Part shown: piece after piece, positions 60,126 through 64,000 of the stretch
Numbering within the stretch: position 1 is the first letter of the stretch
Layout of the letters: each line of letters opens with the position of its first letter
DNA from: Kribbella amoyensis
GTDB lineage: Bacteria > Actinomycetota > Actinomycetes > Propionibacteriales > Kribbellaceae
Direction of reading: 5' to 3'
Assembly (NCBI RefSeq): GCF_007828865.1
Contig: NZ_VIVK01000001.1
Coordinates: forward strand, 6,262,001 to 6,326,000
Length of the DNA stretch: 64,000 nucleotides
Translations under genes and position numbers: made by a program
The notes under the pieces: generated by a model
The model's database searches: none
Told to the model about the DNA's origin: nothing
The model's input: the letters and a program-made list of their open reading frames with translations, nothing else

Positions 60126-61664
60126 ATGAATCCCATCAGTCGCCGGACCCTTGTGCTCGGCGGACTGGCCACGGCCGGTGCCGCCGCCCTGCCCGTCCGT
60201 TCCACCGTCATCGCCGCGACCGCCGCGGTGCCGTACCCGTTCCAGCTCGGGGTCGCCTCCGGTGAACCCGACGCGAGCAGCGTCGTGCTCTGGACGCGGC
60301 TCGCTCCTTCGCCCCTCAACGCCGACGGCCAAGGCGGGATGGCGAATGCCGACGTCACCGTCGACTGGCAGCTGTCGAAGGACGACCGGTTCACCACGTT
60401 GGTTGCCTCCGGCTCCGTCACCGCGACGTACGCCGCCGCCCACTCCGTCCACGTGATCGCCGGTGGACTCGCCCCGGACTCGGACTACTTCTACCGGTTC
60501 CGTGCCCAGGGCCACCTCTCCCCGGTCGGCCGGACCCGGACCGCTCCCGCTGTCGGCACCAACGGCCGCGACCTGGTGATGGCGTTCTCCTCGTGCGCCC
60601 ACTACGAGGAGGGCTACTACACCGTCTACCGCCGGATGGCCGAGGACAACCCGGGCCTCATCCTGTTCCTCGGCGACTACATCTACGAGTACGGCGCGGC
60701 GACGGGCCGCCCGCGGACCCATGCGGGCGCGACCGAGATCGTGTCGCTCGCGGACTACCGGCGCAGGTACGCGCAGTACAAGTCGGACCCGGATCTCCAG
60801 GCCGCGCACGCGGCGGCCCCGTGGATCGTCGTGCCGGACGACCACGAGGTGGAGAACAACTACGCGAACATGGTCCGCGCGGACAGTACGCCGTCCCTCA
60901 CCACCGCGCAGTGGACCGCCCGCCGGACCGCGGCGTACCAGGCGTACTACGAGAACATGCCGCTGCGGCCGGCCCAGGCGAACAACGGCAACGCGATCCC
61001 GCTGTACCGGCGGTTGCGCTGGGGGAACCTGGCCACCTTCCACATGCTCGACACCCGGCAGTACCGCAACGACCAGGCCTGCGGCGACGGCTGGAAGATC
61101 TGCTCGGACGCGGACCTGGCGTCGCGCAGCCTGCCCGGCAACGCGCAGGAGAGCTGGCTCCTCGACGGACTCGGCCAGCGGCTCGGTACCTGGGACATCC
61201 TCGGCCAGCAGGTGTTCTTCGCCCGCCGGTTCAACTCCAGCGGCGCGAGCATGGACTCCTGGGACGGGTACCGCGCGTCCCGGGCCCGGATCCAGCAGGG
61301 CTGGGTCGATCGCGGGGTCCGCAACCCCGTCGTCCTCACCGGTGACGTGCACCGCGCGTGGGCGAGCAACCTGGTGGCCGACTACGCCAACCCGAACTCG
61401 GCCGTCATCGGCAGCGAACTCGTCACCAGCTCGGTCACGTCCAGCGGTGACGGCGACGGCTCGACCACGATCCCGGACGTCGGGACGAACCCGTGGCTGA
61501 AGTTCTACAACAACCGGCGCGGCTACGTTCGGACCACGATCAGCCCGGCCACCCTGCGCGCCGACTTCCGCGCGGTCGCGAAGGTGTCGGAGCACGGCGC
61601 CGCGGCGTCCACGGTGAAGTCGTTCGTCATCGAAGAGGGCCGGCCCGGCCTGCAGACGGTCTGA
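60126..61664 (+). CDS. phoD: Tat-exported PhoD-like alkaline phosphatase
   Basis: 512 residues. Twin-arginine signal NPISRRTLVLGGLATAGAAALPV. The PhoD N domain (PFQLGVASGEPDASSVVLWTRLAP) leads into the phosphatase core: VMAFSSCAHYEEGYYTVYRRMAEDNPGLILFLGDYIYEYG, APWIVVPDDHEVENNYAN, FHMLDTRQYR and VVLTGDVHRAWASNLV, supplying the Asp, Asn, Cys and His ligands of the Fe/Ca site. It liberates phosphate from phosphodiesters and monoesters outside the cell. ATG at 60126 after GGTGAGG. The 193-base upstream gap has a short palindrome GGGTAC-GAA-GTACCC (60029-60043) but no convincing PHO box. Confidence 0.92.
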   Translation: MNPISRRTLVLGGLATAGAAALPVRSTVIAATAAVPYPFQLGVASGEPDASSVVLWTRLAPSPLNADGQGGMANADVTVDWQLSKDDRFTTLVASGSVTATYAAAHSVHVIAGGLAPDSDYFYRFRAQGHLSPVGRTRTAPAVGTNGRDLVMAFSSCAHYEEGYYTVYRRMAEDNPGLILFLGDYIYEYGAATGRPRTHAGATEIVSLADYRRRYAQYKSDPDLQAAHAAAPWIVVPDDHEVENNYANMVRADSTPSLTTAQWTARRTAAYQAYYENMPLRPAQANNGNAIPLYRRLRWGNLATFHMLDTRQYRNDQACGDGWKICSDADLASRSLPGNAQESWLLDGLGQRLGTWDILGQQVFFARRFNSSGASMDSWDGYRASRARIQQGWVDRGVRNPVVLTGDVHRAWASNLVADYANPNSAVIGSELVTSSVTSSGDGDGSTTIPDVGTNPWLKFYNNRRGYVRTTISPATLRADFRAVAKVSEHGAAASTVKSFVIEEGRPGLQTV

Positions 61665-61677
61665 GGGGGACCCCGAG

Positions 61678-62952
61678 ATGAAGAAGCAGTTCGCCGCCGT
61701 CGTGGCGGTCGCGTCGTCGCTCGTCTTCACGGCCACCACGATCAGTACCGCGTCCGCCGCACCGGTGACACCCACCTGGCAGACCGCGAACAGTGTCGCC
61801 ACCGGGGACCAGGACGCGCCGTCTGTCGCCACCAACCGCAACGGGTACGTCGCTGTGGTGTGGGAGGACGACCGCGACACCACGAACGCGGCCGACAACG
61901 CGCACAGCGAGATCTACCTCCGCCTGTTCCGCAACGGCACCGCGGTGTACGAGAAGAAGCTGTCCGCCGGCGGCAGTACCGGGGTGACCAACTGGCGTCA
62001 CCTGCACCCCGATGTCGGACTCGACGACAAGGGCAACGCCGTCGTCGTGTGGGCCGACGACCCGGACGGCAACGGGTACTACAACGTCCCGTACCGCGTC
62101 GTGAACACGTCGGGCACCGTCACCGCGTCGGGCAACGCCAACAACAGCTCGACCGGTCAGCAGATCACCCCACGCGTCGCCGTCGACCCGGACGGCGCAC
62201 CGGCGGGTGGGGCGGTCGCCTTCACCGTGGTGTGGGAGGACATCCAGACCGGCGCCCAGCCCGTGATCAAGGCGGCCGGGTTTACCGGACCGACGACCCG
62301 GGCCTGGCAGGTCACCGCGTCGCAGGCGACCGGTCAGCACCACAATCCAGACGTGGCCGTGTCGGCTTCGGGTGACGCGGTGGTCGTCTGGGACGAGGAC
62401 GGTGACGCCAACGCCTTCTACAACGTCGGCCTGATCCGGCTCGGCCGGATGAACGGCGCCGCGACGCTGTCCCGCCGGATCGCGAACGAGAACGGCGGTG
62501 GCCAGCAGACCCACGCGACGGTGGCCGCCAACTTCACCGGCGACTTCGCGGTCGCGTGGGAGTCGGACCACACCGGGACGGCGGGCGCCTGGACCAGGAC
62601 GTTCGACGCCGCCGGGGCCGCCCGCTTCGGCGACGTGGAAGTAGGGGCTGGAGGCAAGAATCCCGGCGTCGGCCTGGACGACCAGGCGAACACGGTCGTC
62701 GGCTGGACCGTGCAGGCGACCGACCCTGCGACCGACCTGGACGTCTGGGTCCGCGGCTTCGGCCCCGACGGTACGGACGCGGGACGGTTGTCGGCGCAAC
62801 AGCTGAGCCAGGCGACGGCCGGGCGGCAGGAGGAACTGGCCGTCGCGGTCTCGCCGTGGTCCGAGGTGGCGGTCGCGTACACCGACGACAACGACGGGAA
62901 CACCTTCGACCAGGTGATCCTCGGGTCGGGCTTCGCCAACAACAGCTGGTGA
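61678..62952 (+). CDS. Secreted beta-propeller-like protein of unknown function
   Basis: 424 residues with a Sec signal peptide (KKQFAAVVAVASSLVFTATTISTASA). The mature part is a series of about 50-residue repeats ending in Trp-acid-Asp turns: NGYVAVVWEDDRDTTN, GNAVVVWADDPDGNGYYNV, AVAFTVVWEDIQTG, GDAVVVWDEDGDANAFYNV, GDFAVAWESDHTG, NTVVGWTVQATD and EVAVAYTDDNDGNTFDQV, consistent with a seven-bladed propeller. Asp-rich turns may bind calcium. No catalytic motif is recognised. It starts 13 bases after the PhoD-like gene stop, so the two are probably cotranscribed; a terminator follows. Confidence 0.82.
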   Translation: MKKQFAAVVAVASSLVFTATTISTASAAPVTPTWQTANSVATGDQDAPSVATNRNGYVAVVWEDDRDTTNAADNAHSEIYLRLFRNGTAVYEKKLSAGGSTGVTNWRHLHPDVGLDDKGNAVVVWADDPDGNGYYNVPYRVVNTSGTVTASGNANNSSTGQQITPRVAVDPDGAPAGGAVAFTVVWEDIQTGAQPVIKAAGFTGPTTRAWQVTASQATGQHHNPDVAVSASGDAVVVWDEDGDANAFYNVGLIRLGRMNGAATLSRRIANENGGGQQTHATVAANFTGDFAVAWESDHTGTAGAWTRTFDAAGAARFGDVEVGAGGKNPGVGLDDQANTVVGWTVQATDPATDLDVWVRGFGPDGTDAGRLSAQQLSQATAGRQEELAVAVSPWSEVAVAYTDDNDGNTFDQVILGSGFANNSW

Positions 62953-62957
62953 GCAGT

Positions 62958-62996
62958 CGAGCCCAGCCCGGCCGGGATCCGGTCGAGCTGGGCTCG
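62958..62996. terminator. Hairpin terminator between convergent genes
   Basis: CGAGCCCAGC (62958-62967) and GCTGGGCTCG (62987-62996), perfect 10-bp stem, between the propeller-like gene stop and the leftward gene stop at 63021. Confidence 0.75.
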
Positions 62997-63020
62997 CTCG
63001 TCGAGTCAGGGGCTGGTGCG

Positions 63021-63401
63021 TCAGGACTGCTCGCGCTGCTGCTCCTTGATCCGGGCCGCCTCCCGGCGGACCTCGGCCTGGGTCTCCCGCTCGTGCTCCA
63101 GCCAGTCCGGGTTCTCCGCCTTCAGCGCGTCGATCTCCTCGGTGGTCAGCGCCTCGGTGATCCCACCACGGGCCAGGCCGCTGATCGAGATGCCCAGCTT
63201 CGCCGCGACGACCTGACGAGGGTGCGGCCCGGTCCGGCGCAGCTCGCTCAGCCACTCCGGCGGATCGGCCTGCAGCGCATTCAGCTCGTCCCGCGAGACG
63301 ACGCCCTCCCGGAACTGCGCGGGAGTGGCCTCGAGGTACACGCCCAGCTTCTTCGCCGCGGTCGCGGGCTTCATCGTCTGGGAGCTCTTCTGCGACGTCA
63401 T
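63021..63401 (-). CDS. DUF5997-like conserved protein
   Basis: 126 residues. QTMKPATAAKKLGVYLEATPAQFREGVVSRDELNALQADPPEWLSELRRTGPHPRQVVAAKLGISISGLARGGITEALTTEEIDALKAENPDWLEHERETQAEVRREAARIKEQ, highly conserved in actinobacteria in my recollection as DUF5997. The two similar halves (EL-ALQADPPEWL... and EIDALKAENPDWLEHER) suggest an internal repeat. Function unknown. It lacks a Shine-Dalgarno site; TACCCT ends 6 bases before the ATG, so the message is likely leaderless. Divergent from the LysR-type effector-domain gene. Confidence 0.8.
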   Translation of the reverse strand: MTSQKSSQTMKPATAAKKLGVYLEATPAQFREGVVSRDELNALQADPPEWLSELRRTGPHPRQVVAAKLGISISGLARGGITEALTTEEIDALKAENPDWLEHERETQAEVRREAARIKEQQREQS

Positions 63402-63407
63402 GGCGTC

Positions 63408-63413
63408 AGGGTA
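63408..63413 (-). promoter_or_regulatory. -10 element of a probable leaderless transcript
   Basis: TACCCT on the minus strand, 6 bases before the ATG at 63401; no ribosome-binding sequence in between. Confidence 0.45.
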
Positions 63414-63494
63414 TCGACTCCCCGCGCCCGCCCTGACCACAGCGGTCACCGCCGTCGCGGGCCACGCCGCGCCCCCGCGCCCGGTCACGGCGGG

Positions 63495-63500
63495 TAGCCT
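63495..63500 (+). promoter_or_regulatory. -10 element of a probable leaderless transcript
   Basis: TAGCCT exactly 6 bases before the GTG at 63507, with no ribosome-binding sequence. Confidence 0.45.
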
Positions 63501-63506
63501 GGCCCG

Positions 63507-64000
63507 GTGACCGGCTCGGACGTACTGCCCCCGTCGTTCCGGCTCGGGTACGTGCCGGGCGTGACGCCGGCGAAGTGGGCGCGGATCTGGGCCGACCGGC
63601 TGCCGCGGACCCCGCTGGAGCTCGTCCAGGTCCCCTCCGCCGAGGCCGTCGCCCTGGTCCGCGGTGACGGCGCCGACGCGGTCCTGGTGCGCTTGCCGAT
63701 CGACCGGACCAGGTTGCACGCGATCCCGCTGTACACCGAGACCACGGTGGTCGTCGTACCGAAGGACCATCTGGTCACGGCGGCGGACGAGGTGAGCCTC
63801 GACGACCTGGCCGACGAGCTGATGCTGCACCCGCTCGACGACACCCTCGACTGGGCCGGACCACCCGGACGCGTGATCGACGACCGCCCCGCGACGACGG
63901 CGAGCGCGATCGAGATCGCCGCGGCCGGTACCGGGCTGCTCGTCGTACCGCAGTCGCTCGCCAGGCTGTACCACCGCAAGGACCTCACCTACCGGCCGAT
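63507..64000 (+). CDS. LysR-type effector-binding domain protein, 3' end outside window
   Basis: At least 164 residues, open to the right edge. FRLGYVPGVTPAKWARIWADRLPRTPLELVQVPSAEAVALVRGDGADAVLVRLPIDRTRLHAIPLYTETTVVVVPKDHLVTAADEVSLDDLADELMLHP ... ATTASAIEIAAAGTGLLVVPQSLARLYHRKDLTYRP follows the LysR substrate-binding domain order, but no helix-turn-helix precedes it: the gene begins directly with the effector domain. It therefore either works as a separate ligand-binding protein or pairs with another protein. Divergent from the DUF5997-like gene, an association I recall from other actinobacteria. GTG start, leaderless promoter. Confidence 0.72.
   Translation, partial: MTGSDVLPPSFRLGYVPGVTPAKWARIWADRLPRTPLELVQVPSAEAVALVRGDGADAVLVRLPIDRTRLHAIPLYTETTVVVVPKDHLVTAADEVSLDDLADELMLHPLDDTLDWAGPPGRVIDDRPATTASAIEIAAAGTGLLVVPQSLARLYHRKDLTYRP

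Noticed and set aside
1..64000. CRISPR array, tRNA or rRNA genes, insertion sequences, prophage or attachment sites
   Set aside because: No spaced direct repeats, cloverleaf patterns, transposase or integrase frames noticed on either strand; short tRNA genes could still be missed by eye.

Overview
The window is a high-GC chromosomal segment with GTG starts, strong Shine-Dalgarno sites, TTGACN / TANNNT promoters and dense head-to-tail operons. Together with Tat-exported and lipoprotein sugar-binding proteins, many LacI, GntR and TetR regulators and numerous glycoside hydrolases, this points to a soil saprophyte of the Actinomycetota. A Nocardioidaceae/Kribbella-like host is my guess from gene content only. 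I saw no rRNA, tRNA, CRISPR, insertion sequence, integrase or phage gene. One gene (34507-35373) is visibly less GC-rich than its neighbours and is the best candidate for acquired DNA.

Layout. 1-3310: end of an unknown gene, then a two-gene signalling module (receiver / thioredoxin-reductase-like fusion plus a histidine kinase with a CRP-like sensor). 3416-9406: secreted GH27 alpha-galactosidase, a divergent six-hairpin glycosidase-like protein, a Tat-exported endonuclease/phosphatase-fold protein, and a GH43 enzyme that ends the next operon. 8333-18795: a glycan locus. A leftward operon (sugar-binding lipoprotein, two permeases, sulfatase, GH2, GH43) faces a rightward LacI regulator plus a second sulfatase, with a perfect 20-bp operator between them; this looks like uptake and breakdown of a sulfated saccharide. 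18726-23082: GntR regulator, amidohydrolase, MFS exporter and enterochelin-esterase-like hydrolase, with two GGTATACC palindromes between regulator and operon. 23176-27845: HelD-like RNA-polymerase helicase, a small conserved protein and a Kup potassium transporter. 27849-32608: GH42 beta-galactosidase, a Gfo/Idh/MocA oxidoreductase and their LacI regulator; all three promoters carry the same operator type.

32745-43: aldo/keto reductase and TetR regulator with tandem operators, the low-GC orphan, a PhoX-like phosphatase, an acetyltransferase, a type II NADH dehydrogenase, a ferritin-like protein with an alpha/beta hydrolase, and a VOC protein. 42015-47801: a GH116 beta-glucosidase-like enzyme with a tandemly duplicated inserted module, followed by two Gfo/Idh/MocA oxidoreductases. 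47961-54939: VOC protein, proline-iminopeptidase-like hydrolase, 14-TM drug exporter, a basic conserved protein, a redoxin, and a GH13 alpha-glucosidase translationally coupled to an unlisted 50-residue gene. 55100-59023: a regulatory cluster (LuxR-type response regulator, double-GAF histidine kinase, ECF sigma factor without a visible anti-sigma gene, receiver-only protein). 59153-64000: AlaX-like editing protein, PhoD-like phosphatase, secreted beta-propeller-like protein, a DUF5997-like protein and a truncated LysR-type effector-domain gene.

The common theme is extracellular glycan scavenging (GH2, GH13, GH27, GH42, GH43, GH116, two sulfatases), with each locus under its own repressor, plus phosphate scavenging and several signalling modules. 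No uncoded stretch exceeds 300 bases.
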